Assembly: GCF_900129265.1 (NCBI RefSeq)
Contig: NZ_FQVG01000002.1
Span: forward strand, 54,769 to 118,768
Origin: Caloramator proteoclasticus DSM 10124
GTDB lineage: Bacteria > Bacillota > Clostridia > Clostridiales > Caloramatoraceae
Direction of reading: 5' to 3'
DNA length: 64,000 bases
Position 1 is the stretch's first letter, and the number at the start of each line of letters is the position of its first letter. The position numbers were made by a program, and so were the translations under genes. The notes under the pieces were generated by a model. It had not been told where the DNA came from and searched no databases. It saw only the letters and a list, made by a program, of their open reading frames with translations. Positions 1 to 8,701 of this stretch are shown here, one piece after another.

Positions 1-739
1 TACATATGCAACAAAGCTTGGTGTAGATGTATCAAATTTAGTGGTATCTCAACCAGATACTGGAGAGCAAGCACTTGAAATAGCTGAAGCATTAGTAAGA
101 TCAGGTGCAATTGATGTCATTGTTATTGACTCTGTTGCTGCATTAGTACCAAAGGCAGAGATTGAAGGCGAAATGGGAGATGCCTTTGTAGGATTACAAG
201 CAAGGCTAATGTCACAGGCATTAAGAAAATTAGCGGGGGCAATAAATAAGTCAAAGTGTGTAGCTATTTTTATAAATCAATTAAGAGAAAAAGTAGGTGT
301 AATGTTTGGTAGTCCAGAGACCACTCCAGGAGGTAGAGCACTAAAATTTTATGCATCTGTAAGGTTAGATGTTAGAAAAGTGGATTCAATAAAGCAAGGT
401 GAAGATGTTTTAGGAAGTAGAACAAGAGTTAAGGTTGTAAAAAATAAAGTAGCACCTCCTTTTAAGCAAGCAGAATTTGATATAATGTATGGTGAAGGTA
501 TATCAAAAGAAGGAAATATTTTAGATGTGGCAGTAAATAACAACATAATACAAAAGAGTGGTGCTTGGTTCTCGTATAAAGATATAAAGCTTGGTCAAGG
601 AAGAGAAAATGCTAAGAATTATTTAAAGGAAAATCCTCAAGTAGCTTTAGAAATTGAAAATACAATAAGACAAAAATATAATCTACCTTTAGCAAATTCA
701 GCAATTAATTCAAATTTAGATAATAAAAGTGAAGAGTAG
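1..739 (+). CDS. recA: RecA recombinase (3' part, 5' end outside the window)
   Basis: RecA forms an ATP-dependent filament on single-stranded DNA, drives strand exchange and stimulates LexA self-cleavage. The frame is open from the first bases of the window and reads through [18 protein letters not shown], the Walker B stretch [22 protein letters not shown] (split here only by its length), loop L1, [19 protein letters not shown] and the L2 region [18 protein letters not shown], so the nucleotide-binding core is present from its middle onward. Only the N-terminal part with Walker A is missing. An internal ATG at 41 is not the real start. A hairpin follows the stop. The next genes (recX, SbcD/SbcC-like) make this a recombination locus. 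Identification is essentially certain. Confidence 0.97.
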   Translation, partial: TYATKLGVDVSNLVVSQPDTGEQALEIAEALVRSGAIDVIVIDSVAALVPKAEIEGEMGDAFVGLQARLMSQALRKLAGAINKSKCVAIFINQLREKVGVMFGSPETTPGGRALKFYASVRLDVRKVDSIKQGEDVLGSRTRVKVVKNKVAPPFKQAEFDIMYGEGISKEGNILDVAVNNNIIQKSGAWFSYKDIKLGQGRENAKNYLKENPQVALEIENTIRQKYNLPLANSAINSNLDNKSEE

Positions 740-747
740 TATCTGAT

Positions 748-775
748 AAACATCCCTTTTGGGATGTTTATTTTC
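748..775 (+). terminator. Intrinsic terminator after recA
   Basis: A perfect 9-bp stem (AAACATCCC / GGGATGTTT) with a TTTT loop lies 8 bases after the recA stop and is followed by ATTTTC. It precedes the recX ribosome site, so it probably attenuates rather than abolishes read-through into recX. Confidence 0.65.
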
Positions 776-796
776 GATTATAAAGGAGTTGTTAGA

Positions 797-1420
797 ATGC
801 AAATAACAGGGATTGAAAAACAAAAGAAAAATAGTGAAAGATATAATATATACATAGATGGAACATATAGTTTTTCGGCTGAATTGGAGGATATAATAAA
901 GTATGATATAAAAATTGATAGAAACATAAGTGAGAATGAATTATCAATATTAATACAGAAATGTGAAATAAATAAAGGATATAGATATGCTTTAAATTTG
1001 TTGAATGTAAAGGATTATTCAAAAAAAGAATTTATTGATAAATTAAAACAAAAAGGGTATAGTGAAAAAAGTATAGATATTATTATTAATAAACTTGAGG
1101 AGTATGGGTTGATTGATGATTTTAAATATGCCAATAAATATGTCAGAAAGAAAATAAATATGAATAAGTTAGGTAAATTAAGAATAATAAATGAGTTAAA
1201 ATTAAAGGGGGTAAATAATAATATAGTTGAAAAGATTAATTTTGATGAAGATAAAATGTTAAACAATGCATATAATTTAGCTATTAAGAAATTAAAAGGA
1301 AATAAAAACGAAAATGAAGACTTAACGAAAGTAGCAAGGTTTCTATATTATAAAGGATATACAAATGAAGAAATAAAGAAAGTATTGAAAAAAATAGATA
1401 AAGATATAGAATGGGAGTAG
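797..1420 (+). CDS. recX: Regulatory protein RecX
   Basis: RecX binds RecA filaments and limits RecA activity. The 207-residue product begins MQITGIEKQKK and contains the RecX-type three-helix repeats, for example ALNLLNVKDYSKKEFIDKLK and KAKKY-like helices later in the chain; length and lysine-rich composition fit Firmicute RecX. The ATG at 797 is chosen because AAAGGAG (782-788) sits 8 bases upstream; an in-frame ATG at 764 lies inside the terminator stem and has no ribosome site. It directly follows recA, the classic arrangement, and is separated by no gap from the phosphoesterase gene downstream. Confidence 0.88.
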   Translation: MQITGIEKQKKNSERYNIYIDGTYSFSAELEDIIKYDIKIDRNISENELSILIQKCEINKGYRYALNLLNVKDYSKKEFIDKLKQKGYSEKSIDIIINKLEEYGLIDDFKYANKYVRKKINMNKLGKLRIINELKLKGVNNNIVEKINFDEDKMLNNAYNLAIKKLKGNKNENEDLTKVARFLYYKGYTNEEIKKVLKKIDKDIEWE

Positions 1421-1426
1421 ATGTTA

Positions 1427-2410
1427 ATGAAGTTTTTGTTTTTTACAGACACACATATAAGGGGAACCAATCCAAGAGCCAGATTAGATGATTTTGAGAA
1501 AACTTTATATAATAAGTTTGAGGAATTACTTAGTTATGTTAGATTAAATAATATAGATTATGTTTTATTTGGTGGAGATTTATTAGATAGGCCTGATGTT
1601 TCACTTTCTGTTATGCAAAAATTTATAGATGTATTAAATAAATTTCCAAAGCCTATTTATATGGTATTAGGAAATCACGATATATATGGACAAAATCCTA
1701 ACACTGTAAATAGAACAATTATTGGAATTCTTGAAACTTTAGGTATAGTATGGATTTTAGATGATAAACCCGTGGAATTGAATGATGGTAAAGTAAAGAT
1801 AAAAATTACTGGTTCAAGCTTTACATATGATATTGATGTAGATTCATCTAAGAGCAAATATATTACTAATAAAGGAGAATGTGATTATCTAATACATATT
1901 GCACATGGAATGTTAATGGAAAAACCATTTATAAAGGAAGTTCCCCACACAACAATAGATGAAATTATTCAAAGAACAGAAGCAGATATTACATTATGTG
2001 GTCATTATCATACGGGCTATGGAATAATAAAGATTGAAAATAAATATATTGTTAACCCTGGAGCAATTGTTAGAATAAATAATAGTATAGCAGAAATAAA
2101 GAGACAGCCCAGTTTTGCAGTAATAGATATCAATGAAAATATATCCGTATATATTGAAAAATTAAAGTCAGCACCAAGGGGTGAAGATATACTTGATAGA
2201 AGTTTTATAAAAATACAGGAACAAAGGGAGATATTGTTCAATAATATAATTCAAACAGTTAATACTTATGGTGAATTTGAAATGTTAAGTATTAATCAGA
2301 TAGTTGAGGAAGTCGCAAAGAAGGAATCTATTCCTGACGAAATAAAAAAAGAGGTTTTGGATAGATTAACAAGGGCCCATATAATTTTATCAAAAGAGGT
2401 GGTAGATTGA
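1427..2410 (+). CDS. SbcD/Mre11-like metallophosphoesterase
   Basis: A predicted two-metal nuclease of the calcineurin-like family. All family motifs are visible in order: FTDTHIRG near the N-terminus (D-x-H), GGDLLDRP (GD-x-x-D), GNHDIYG (GNHD), HIAHGM and CGHYHTGYG (GH-x-H). At 327 residues it lacks some of the C-terminal capping seen in full-length SbcD. ATG 1427 is preferred over ATG 1421 because GGAG (1414-1417) is 9 bases away rather than 3. Its stop overlaps the TTG start of the ATPase gene, so the two are translationally coupled, as expected for a Mre11-Rad50/SbcD-SbcC pair. Whether it is the true SbcD orthologue or a paralogue of the phage gp47 type is open. Confidence 0.85.
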   Translation: MKFLFFTDTHIRGTNPRARLDDFEKTLYNKFEELLSYVRLNNIDYVLFGGDLLDRPDVSLSVMQKFIDVLNKFPKPIYMVLGNHDIYGQNPNTVNRTIIGILETLGIVWILDDKPVELNDGKVKIKITGSSFTYDIDVDSSKSKYITNKGECDYLIHIAHGMLMEKPFIKEVPHTTIDEIIQRTEADITLCGHYHTGYGIIKIENKYIVNPGAIVRINNSIAEIKRQPSFAVIDINENISVYIEKLKSAPRGEDILDRSFIKIQEQREILFNNIIQTVNTYGEFEMLSINQIVEEVAKKESIPDEIKKEVLDRLTRAHIILSKEVVD

Positions 2411-3846
2411 TTTATATAAAATCAATTGAAATTGAAAATTTTCAATCACATAAGTACTCAAAACTTGATTTAAGTGAGAACTTAAATGTTATTGTAGGTC
2501 CTTCTGACAATGGTAAATCAGCTATTATAAGGGCGTTAAAATGGTGCCTTTTTAATGAACCAAAGGGTTCAGAGTTTATAAGATTTGATTCTAATTATTG
2601 TAGAGTAACTTTAACTTTATCGGATGGGGTTAAAATAATAAGAGAAAGAACAAAAACTAAAAATTCATATAGATTAATAAAGAATGGAGAAGAATCGGTT
2701 TTTGAAGGATTTGGTAATGATATACCATTAGAAATTTTAGAGGCTCATAGGATAAGAAAAATAAAAATTGATAAAGATAACGACTTGTGTTTGAATTTAT
2801 CAGAACAATTAGAGGGACCATTTTTATTGAGTCAACCTAATTCTTTTAAATCAAAGGCAATAGGTAAGATTGTAGGGCTTAATATAATAGATGAAGCTAT
2901 TAAAGATATAAATAAAGACATAAATTTAATTCAAAGTGATTCAAAAGTTATAAAGGACAATTTAAGTGAAATTAATAAAAAGATAGATTCTTTAAGTTAT
3001 GTAAATGAGTTAGAGAGATATATAATTAAAAAAGAAAAAATATTGAACCAATTAAAAGAAAAGGTAGACTTATTAGATAAAATTAAAAAACATTATGAAA
3101 CATTAAATCAATTAAATATTGAGATTACTGAAGAGAAAAAAATAATTGAAAAACTTAAATTAATAGAAAATTACGATTTAAATCTTTTAGAGAAAAAAAT
3201 GTCTGATTTTATAAAACTAAAAAATATAGATTGTAATATAACCTTAATCAATAATGATATTTTAAAACAACAGGAAATAATACAAAAAACAACTAATATA
3301 GATGTAGCAAATTTGCATATAACAAAATTAGTTGAATTAATACAAAAATATGTTGTTTTATATCAGATAAAAGAAAAGACTATTGTATTAAATGATGAAA
3401 TAAAATTAAATGAGAAAATTGAACTTAATACAAGGAATGTTTCAGTAATAAATGAAATAGTACAAAAAATAGATCATATATTGATTAAATATAATCAAAT
3501 AATAGATAAGTATAATAAATACAATGCTTGCATGATGTCTATTGCTAAAGGAAATGAATATATGAGAAAGTTTGATAAAATAGATAAATTAAGCGATACT
3601 ATAAATTATATCGAAGAAAAAATATTAAAATTTAAAAATATTTTAGCATATGGCGAGAATTATAACGCTATTAAAAAAGAAATCATAGATTTATCTTTAG
3701 ATTATAAAAGATGTAATGTTGAAATTTCAAATTTTATAAATAGTTATAAAAGTATATTAAAAGATATAAATGTTTGTCCTGTGTGTGGAAGTGAAGTTGA
3801 CGAGTCAAGGATTGATAAAATTTTAAGTATAATTGAGGAGGAATAA
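2407..3846 (+). CDS. Rad50/SbcC-like ATPase, N-terminal half with zinc hook
   Basis: N-terminal half of an SMC/Rad50-type ATPase. Residues 1-120 form the ATP-binding lobe with Walker A GPSDNGKS (31-38) in VIVGPSDNGKSAIIRALKW. Residues about 160-450 are Lys/Glu/Asn-rich coiled coil, and the chain ends with a zinc-hook-like CPVCG (Cys457, Cys460) only 20 residues before the stop. In ordinary Rad50/SbcC the hook is central and a second coil plus signature motif and Walker B follow in the same chain; here these are supplied by separate genes downstream. The start is TTG at 2407 with GAGGTGG before it, overlapping the phosphoesterase stop. It presumably acts with that nuclease in DNA end processing. 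The function is inferred from family. Confidence 0.82.
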   Translation: MIYIKSIEIENFQSHKYSKLDLSENLNVIVGPSDNGKSAIIRALKWCLFNEPKGSEFIRFDSNYCRVTLTLSDGVKIIRERTKTKNSYRLIKNGEESVFEGFGNDIPLEILEAHRIRKIKIDKDNDLCLNLSEQLEGPFLLSQPNSFKSKAIGKIVGLNIIDEAIKDINKDINLIQSDSKVIKDNLSEINKKIDSLSYVNELERYIIKKEKILNQLKEKVDLLDKIKKHYETLNQLNIEITEEKKIIEKLKLIENYDLNLLEKKMSDFIKLKNIDCNITLINNDILKQQEIIQKTTNIDVANLHITKLVELIQKYVVLYQIKEKTIVLNDEIKLNEKIELNTRNVSVINEIVQKIDHILIKYNQIIDKYNKYNACMMSIAKGNEYMRKFDKIDKLSDTINYIEEKILKFKNILAYGENYNAIKKEIIDLSLDYKRCNVEISNFINSYKSILKDINVCPVCGSEVDESRIDKILSIIEEE

Positions 3847-3849
3847 TAT

Positions 3850-4089
3850 ATGCATAACTACGAAGAGAAGTTAAACGATTTAAAACGCAGACTTGAGTAT
3901 GCGAAAAATAAAAGAATAAAGGCAGAGACAAGATTAGAACAGCTTCAGATACAAAAAAAAGAATTAATGAATGAAATTAAAAAGTTAGGATTTGAACCTG
4001 ATAATTTAGAACAAGAAATAATAAATTTAGAAAGTGAAATAATGAATTTAATTAATGAAGCTGAAAGCTTAATGCCGAAGGATATATAA
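3850..4089 (+). CDS. Small coiled-coil protein of the split Rad50-like module
   Basis: A 79-residue protein that is almost wholly charged heptad-like coiled coil (KLNDLKRRLEYAKNKR, RLEQLQIQKKELMNEIKKLG), with a short break at GFEPDN before a second helix. It has no catalytic motif. It has its own ribosome site, GAGGAGGA (3836-3843), and starts 3 bases after the upstream stop, so it is not a frameshift remnant. Its place between the N- and C-terminal halves of the Rad50-like ATPase suggests that it forms part of the coil or bridges the two halves. That role is inference; I do not recognise a named family. Confidence 0.72.
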   Translation: MHNYEEKLNDLKRRLEYAKNKRIKAETRLEQLQIQKKELMNEIKKLGFEPDNLEQEIINLESEIMNLINEAESLMPKDI

Positions 4090-4099
4090 GGGTGATAAT

Positions 4100-4756
4100 A
4101 TGTGGTTAGAAAAATTAAAGGATATAAGCAATAAATTCGAAGAAGAGAAGAAAAATTATTATGAACTTAAAGGACAGCTACAAGCCTTAAATAATGAAAA
4201 AAAAGCTTTAGAAGAAAAATTAAAAGTACTGGAAAAACGCGAGGTTACATTATTAGAATCAAGAAGATTACTTCATAATGTATCTGAATATGCAAGAAAT
4301 CAATCCAAACAACAAATAGAATATATTGTTACAAATTGTTTGCAGTATATATTTAATTCAAATATTGAGTTTAAAATAGAGTTAAACGAAAAAGCAAATA
4401 GGAATGAAGCAGATTTTTTTGTCGTAACTCCTTTAGAAAATGGACAAAGTGTAACAACTAAACCTGAGGTATCAAGGGGTGGAGGGGTTGTTGATATAGT
4501 TTCTTTAGCACTTAGGGTAGCGCTATTAGAAGCACATAATCCAAAGATAAATGGGCCATTAATATTGGATGAACCAGCAAAACATGTTAGTGAAGATTTT
4601 GTAATAAACGTTGCTGAATTTTTAAAACAAGTTTCTAAGATGTTTAATAGGCAAATTATTATGGTAACACACAATACACACCTATTAGAGTCTGCTGATA
4701 AGAAATATAGAGTTGAGTTGATAGATACAGTTAGTAGTGTTACCCCTGTAACTTGA
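4100..4756 (+). CDS. Rad50/SbcC-like ATPase, C-terminal half
   Basis: This 218-residue product supplies the second ATPase lobe missing from the 2407-3846 gene. Residues 1-65 are coiled coil. SRGGGVVDIVSLALRVAL (125-142) lies where the ABC signature is expected, though it departs from the usual LSGGE. GPLILDEP (152-159) is Walker B, followed by a D-loop-like KHVSED, and VTHN with His191 is the H-loop. The ATG follows GGGTGAT after a 10-base gap from the coiled-coil gene. It is the last gene of the recombination cluster; a gap of about 165 bases with no clear hairpin follows. The three pieces total 776 residues, shorter than most single-chain SbcC proteins. Confidence 0.82.
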   Translation: MWLEKLKDISNKFEEEKKNYYELKGQLQALNNEKKALEEKLKVLEKREVTLLESRRLLHNVSEYARNQSKQQIEYIVTNCLQYIFNSNIEFKIELNEKANRNEADFFVVTPLENGQSVTTKPEVSRGGGVVDIVSLALRVALLEAHNPKINGPLILDEPAKHVSEDFVINVAEFLKQVSKMFNRQIIMVTHNTHLLESADKKYRVELIDTVSSVTPVT

Positions 4757-4920
4757 CATAAAATTAAAACTATAATAAAATAAATACAAATAATGGTTTA
4801 ATTTTTCCTTAATTCTTGCTTCTATTTTAAATTAATTAAAGAGTCTCTTGTTGATTAAACCTTATTAATTAAAAAATAACTATTTGTTATACAATAAATA
4901 TTGTTTGACTGTAGAGGGAG

Positions 4921-6471
4921 GTGTTGTGTATAGATACGCTTGTTTGGCTTTTATTAATTGGGGCTACAGGAGTGATAGCCTTCTTTTTAGGCTATTTTAT
5001 TAGAAAGAATATATCAGAAAAAAAGATTCAATCAGCTGAGGAATTGGCTAAAAAAATTGTATCAGATGCAGAAAAAGAAGCAGAATCAAAGAAAAAAGAG
5101 GCTATGCTTGAAGCGAAAGAAGAAGTTCATAGGTTAAGAAATGAATTTGAAAAAGAAGTGAGAGAAAGAAGAAATGAAATTCAAAGGATGGAAAGAAGAT
5201 TAATTTTAAGAGAGGAGACTCTCGATAAAAAGGTAGAAACTTTAGAAGCAAGAGAAGAAAGTTTAGTAAAAAAACAACAAGAAATTCAAGAATTACAAGA
5301 ACAGATGAATGAAATTTATAAAAAACAAGTTCAGGAACTTGAGAGAATTGCTAATCTAACAACAGAAGAAGCTAAGGAAATAATTCTAAATAATGTTAGA
5401 GAAGAAGTTAAACATGATGCAGCAATGTTAATAAAGGAAATAGAAACAAAGGCAAAAGAAGAAGCTGATAAAAAGGCAAGAGAAATAATTGCTTGTGCAA
5501 TACAACGATGTGCTGCAGATCACGTTGCTGAAACTACTGTTTCAGTTGTAAGTTTACCAAATGATGAAATGAAGGGTAGAATAATTGGAAGAGAAGGTAG
5601 AAATATTAGAACATTAGAAACATTAACAGGTATAGACTTGATAATTGACGATACGCCTGAAGCAGTAATATTATCAGGTTTTGACCCAATAAGAAGAGAA
5701 GTTGCAAGACTTGCATTAGAAAAACTTATAGCAGATGGTAGAATTCATCCTGCAAGAATTGAAGAGATGGTTGAAAAGGCTAAGAAAGAAGTTGAAAATG
5801 ATATTCGTGAACAAGGCGAACAAGCTACTTTTGAAACAGGTGTACATGGTTTACATAGTGAATTAATTAGATTGCTTGGTAGACTGAAGTACAGAACAAG
5901 CTATGGACAAAATGTTTTAAAACATTCTATAGAGGTTTCTTATTTAGCTGGATTAATGGCTTCTGAACTTGGAGCTGATGTTGCATTAGCAAAGAGAGCT
6001 GGTCTATTACATGATATTGGTAAGGCCTTAGATCATGAAATAGAGGGACCACATGCATTGATTGGTGGAGATATATTAAAGAAATATAACGAATCTCCAG
6101 CAGTTATACATGCGGTATCCGCACATCATGGTGATTTAGAACCACAGACCATAGAGGCCATATTAGTTCAAGCTGCAGATGCAATTTCAGCAGCAAGACC
6201 TGGAGCAAGAAGAGAAACACTTGAGGCATATATAAAGAGATTAGAAAAATTAGAAGAAATAGCAGATTCCTTTGAAGGGGTAGAAAAATCCTATGCTATT
6301 CAAGCTGGTAGGGAAATTAGAATTATGGTTAAACCTGAACAAATATCCGATGCTGATGTAATACAGATAGCAAGAGATATTGTAAAGAGGATAGAAAGTG
6401 AATTGGAGTATCCAGGTCAAATAAAGGTTAACGTTATAAGAGAAATAAGAGCAATAGAATATGCAAAATAA
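4921..6471 (+). CDS. rny: Ribonuclease Y
   Basis: Membrane-anchored endoribonuclease that starts mRNA turnover in Firmicutes. The order is classic: an N-terminal membrane helix ([20 protein letters not shown]), a long Glu/Lys coiled coil to about residue 195, a KH domain with [15 protein letters not shown] (about 220-235), and an HD domain with [10 protein letters not shown], which carries the metal-binding His-Asp pair. Length (516) is normal. The start is not ATG: GTG at 4921 and TTG at 4924 are the candidates behind GAGGGAG (4914-4920), and TTG would give better spacing. It has its own terminator and so is a separate unit from the SbcC-like genes. Confidence 0.96.
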   Translation: MLCIDTLVWLLLIGATGVIAFFLGYFIRKNISEKKIQSAEELAKKIVSDAEKEAESKKKEAMLEAKEEVHRLRNEFEKEVRERRNEIQRMERRLILREETLDKKVETLEAREESLVKKQQEIQELQEQMNEIYKKQVQELERIANLTTEEAKEIILNNVREEVKHDAAMLIKEIETKAKEEADKKAREIIACAIQRCAADHVAETTVSVVSLPNDEMKGRIIGREGRNIRTLETLTGIDLIIDDTPEAVILSGFDPIRREVARLALEKLIADGRIHPARIEEMVEKAKKEVENDIREQGEQATFETGVHGLHSELIRLLGRLKYRTSYGQNVLKHSIEVSYLAGLMASELGADVALAKRAGLLHDIGKALDHEIEGPHALIGGDILKKYNESPAVIHAVSAHHGDLEPQTIEAILVQAADAISAARPGARRETLEAYIKRLEKLEEIADSFEGVEKSYAIQAGREIRIMVKPEQISDADVIQIARDIVKRIESELEYPGQIKVNVIREIRAIEYAK

Positions 6472-6510
6472 TAAGGATAGTTTTAAACTGTCCTTATTAT
6501 TTTTTATTTG
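6469..6510 (+). terminator. Intrinsic terminator of rny
   Basis: An 11-bp stem (ATAAGGATAGT / ACTGTCCTTAT, one wobble pair) with a 5-base loop begins inside the stop codon and is followed by TATTTTTTATTT. Confidence 0.88.
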
Positions 6511-6538
6511 TAAATAGTAAAATAATTTGTAAATTTAA

Positions 6539-6567
6539 GAAGGATTTTTTAATTACGTGTAGAATAT
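6539..6567 (+). promoter_or_regulatory. Sigma-H promoter of spoVS
   Basis: GAAGGATTT (6539-6547) and GTAGAATAT (6559-6567), 11 bases apart, match every position of the Bacillus sigma-H consensus RNAGGAWWW-N11/12-RNNGAATWW. It lies 43 bases before the spoVS start. In B. subtilis spoVS is a known sigma-H gene, so the match fits the biology. Confidence 0.82.
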
Positions 6568-6610
6568 AGAATATTAGAAAAACAATATGCAACATTAAGG
6601 AGGTACTAAA

Positions 6611-6871
6611 ATGGAAGTATTAAAGGTTTCAGCAAAATCAAATCCAAATTCTGTAGCAGGTGCTTTAGCAGGTGTTGTTAGGGAAAAGGGAATTGCTGAA
6701 ATGCAGGCAATTGGTGCAGGAGCAATTAATCAAGCAATAAAGGCGGTTGCAATTGCAAGAGGATTTGTTGCACCAAGTGGAATTGATTTAATATGTATAC
6801 CTGCATTTACTGATGTCAATATTGATGGAGAAGAAAGAACAGCAATAAAATTCATAATTCAACCAAGATAA
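6611..6871 (+). CDS. spoVS: Stage V sporulation protein S
   Basis: SpoVS is a small Alba-like regulator needed for the late stages of sporulation and linked to cell division control. The 86-residue sequence beginning MEVLKVSAKSNPNSVAGAL and ending with IKFIIQPR is typical in length and highly conserved. The ribosome site AAGGAGG (6597-6603) is 7 bases before the ATG. The gene stands alone between the rny terminator and its own terminator, with a sigma-H promoter upstream, so it should be switched on at the onset of sporulation. Identification is secure. Confidence 0.97.
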   Translation: MEVLKVSAKSNPNSVAGALAGVVREKGIAEMQAIGAGAINQAIKAVAIARGFVAPSGIDLICIPAFTDVNIDGEERTAIKFIIQPR

Positions 6872-6880
6872 TATTTTTAG

Positions 6881-6911
6881 ATGGAGAGTTTAGCTCTCCA
6901 TTTTTATTTTG
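6881..6911 (+). terminator. Intrinsic terminator of spoVS
   Basis: Stem ATGGAGAG / CTCTCCAT (6881-6888 with 6894-6901) with a 5-base loop, followed by TTTTATTTTG. Confidence 0.9.
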
Positions 6912-7018
6912 TACAAAAAATGAATGAAAAATTGCAAAATTTATAGACAACTTGCGATATTAATGTTATATTTATTATATAGAAAATAGGAATTGTATAA
7001 TTAAAGAGGTGGAAATTA

Positions 7019-7390
7019 ATGTCTAATGGTCAAGCAAGAAATAGACAGTTACCAAGTAAATTTAATACTACTACTATAGTTAAGTTATTTATCTTGCATT
7101 TTTTGAATAATAAAAATTGTTATGGCAATGAACTTATTGATTTAATAGAAAATAGTTTGAATTACATATGGAAGCCAAGTCCAGGGATGATATATCCATT
7201 ACTTAGAGATATGGAAGAGAATCTATTAATTGAAGGATGGTGGGAGGAGCCTGACAAGAAAACAAAGAGAATTTATAGAATAACTGATAACGGTAAAAAA
7301 CATTATGAGATTATAAAAAACATAAATAAGCCATTGATTGAAGAGTCAATGTATATTTTAAAATATACATTAAAGACTATATATGAGTGA
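7019..7390 (+). CDS. PadR-family transcriptional regulator
   Basis: A 123-residue DNA-binding protein. The winged-helix pattern of PadR is clear: KLFILHFLNNKNCYGNELID (helices 1-2), WKPSPGMIYPLLRDMEENLL (recognition helix, with the family hallmark S/T-P-G-x-I-Y-P-x-L) and a wing ending TKRIYRITDNGKKH. The C-terminal helix is short. AGAGGTGG lies 8 bases before the ATG. The stop is 16 bases before the aminotransferase start, so the two are probably co-transcribed. The effector and targets are unknown. PadR proteins usually repress their own operon or a nearby one. Confidence 0.88.
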   Translation: MSNGQARNRQLPSKFNTTTIVKLFILHFLNNKNCYGNELIDLIENSLNYIWKPSPGMIYPLLRDMEENLLIEGWWEEPDKKTKRIYRITDNGKKHYEIIKNINKPLIEESMYILKYTLKTIYE

Positions 7391-7406
7391 TTTTGGGAGG
7401 GATATT

Positions 7407-8600
7407 ATGGAGTTATCAAAAAAAGCAAAACAAATTGCCCCATCTACAACTTTAGCAATTACAGCCAAAGCAAAAAAGATGAAGAGTGAAGGAATAAATG
7501 TTATTAGTTTTGGTGCAGGTGAACCAGATTTTGATACACCACAATATATTAAAGATGCAGCAATTGATGCAATTAATAATGGATTAACAAGATATACTCC
7601 AGCTTCAGGTATAATAGAATTAAAAGAAGCTATATGCAATAAACTAAGAAAAGAAAACGGATTAGAATATAGTGCTAATGAGATTGTGATTTCTAATGGA
7701 GCAAAACATTCAATATATAATGCACTTATGGCTATATGTAATCCTGGAGATGAAGTAATAATACCAGTACCGTATTGGGTAAGTTATCCTGAACTTGCAA
7801 AATTGGTTGATGCAATACCTGTTTTTATACATACAGACGAAAAAAATCAGTTTAAAATTAATATTGAAGAATTAAAAAATAAAATAACACCTAAAACTAA
7901 AGCAATTATTATAAATAGCCCAAGTAATCCTACTGGAACAGTTTATACAGAAGAAGAACTAAGCAAAATTGCAGAGATAGTAGTCGAAAATGATTTGATA
8001 GTTATATCTGATGAAATATATGAGAAGTTAATTTATGATGGATATAAACATATTAGTATTGCTTATTTAAATAAAGATATAAAAGAAAGAACTATAGTTA
8101 TTAACGGTATGTCAAAGGCATATGCAATGACAGGATGGAGAATAGGTTATACTGCATCAAATAAGGAAATTGCTTCATTGATGGCTAATATACAAAGTCA
8201 TGCTACTTCTAATCCAAATACAATAGCTCAGTATGCGAGTGTTGAGGCATTAAGGGGAAATCAAAAAGAAATTGAAATTATGAGAAAAGAATTTGAAAAG
8301 AGAAGAAATTTTATGGTTGATAGAATAAACAAAATTTCTGGTTTAACTTGTGTGAATCCATTAGGTGCCTTTTATGTGATGGTTAATATAACGAATTTAA
8401 AGGGAAAAATGTTTAATGGTAAAAGTATATTAACATCTTTAGACTTTGCAAATGTATTATTAGAAGAAGAAAAGGTTGCAGTAATTCCTGGTGATGCCTT
8501 TGGTGATGATAATTATATCAGATTATCATTTGCAACATCGTTAGAACAAATTAAAGAGGGATTGGATAGGATTGATAGTTTTATTCAAAAAATAAAGTAG
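7407..8600 (+). CDS. Aspartate aminotransferase-like PLP enzyme
   Basis: Class I fold-type I aminotransferase, 397 residues, the usual length of the AspB/AspC group in Firmicutes. Visible features are SFGAGEPDFDTP near the N-terminus, the substrate-loop SPSNPTGTVY, SDEIYEKLIYDG with the PLP-ring Asp and Tyr, and GMSKAYAMTGWRIGY with the Schiff-base lysine. ATG 7407 is chosen because GGGAGG (7395-7400) is 6 bases upstream; an earlier in-frame ATG at 7383 overlaps padR and lacks a ribosome site. Aspartate is the likely substrate, but related enzymes act on other amino acids. It follows padR closely and ends in a terminator. Confidence 0.9.
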   Translation: MELSKKAKQIAPSTTLAITAKAKKMKSEGINVISFGAGEPDFDTPQYIKDAAIDAINNGLTRYTPASGIIELKEAICNKLRKENGLEYSANEIVISNGAKHSIYNALMAICNPGDEVIIPVPYWVSYPELAKLVDAIPVFIHTDEKNQFKINIEELKNKITPKTKAIIINSPSNPTGTVYTEEELSKIAEIVVENDLIVISDEIYEKLIYDGYKHISIAYLNKDIKERTIVINGMSKAYAMTGWRIGYTASNKEIASLMANIQSHATSNPNTIAQYASVEALRGNQKEIEIMRKEFEKRRNFMVDRINKISGLTCVNPLGAFYVMVNITNLKGKMFNGKSILTSLDFANVLLEEEKVAVIPGDAFGDDNYIRLSFATSLEQIKEGLDRIDSFIQKIK

Positions 8601-8626
8601 GAGAAATACTCCTACTTTTTATATTT
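8596..8626 (+). terminator. Intrinsic terminator of the padR-aminotransferase unit
   Basis: Stem GTAGGAG / CTCCTAC with an AAATA loop, starting in the last sense and stop codons, followed by TTTTTATATTTT. Confidence 0.9.
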
Positions 8627-8635
8627 TATTAATTA

Positions 8636-8644
8636 TGTTATAAT
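8636..8644 (+). promoter_or_regulatory. Extended -10 sigma-A promoter of purB
   Basis: TGTTATAAT is a consensus -10 hexamer with the TG extension. No good -35 is seen because the preceding terminator occupies the site. It is 57 bases upstream of purB. Confidence 0.55.
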
Positions 8645-8701
8645 AGAAATACGAAATAAAATATCAATATAAATGATAACATTCGTAAGGAGGCGTAAAT
8701 T

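Noticed and set aside
4300..4674. Minus-strand open frame opposite the C-terminal Rad50-like gene
   Set aside because: No ribosome site, and the plus strand encodes clear Walker B and H-loop motifs.
2407..4756. Split Rad50-like gene as a pseudogene or sequencing frameshift
   Set aside because: Each of the three frames has its own well-placed ribosome site, the breaks fall at natural domain borders and all key ATPase motifs are kept.
4757..4920. Terminator and strong promoter between the Rad50-like genes and rny
   Set aside because: Only a distant GGTTTAAT/ATTAAACC repeat and poor hexamers such as TTAATT-N17-TATACA were found, too weak to annotate.
8645..8700. Purine riboswitch before purB
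   Set aside because: The leader is only about 50 bases, AT-rich and lacks the paired three-way junction core.
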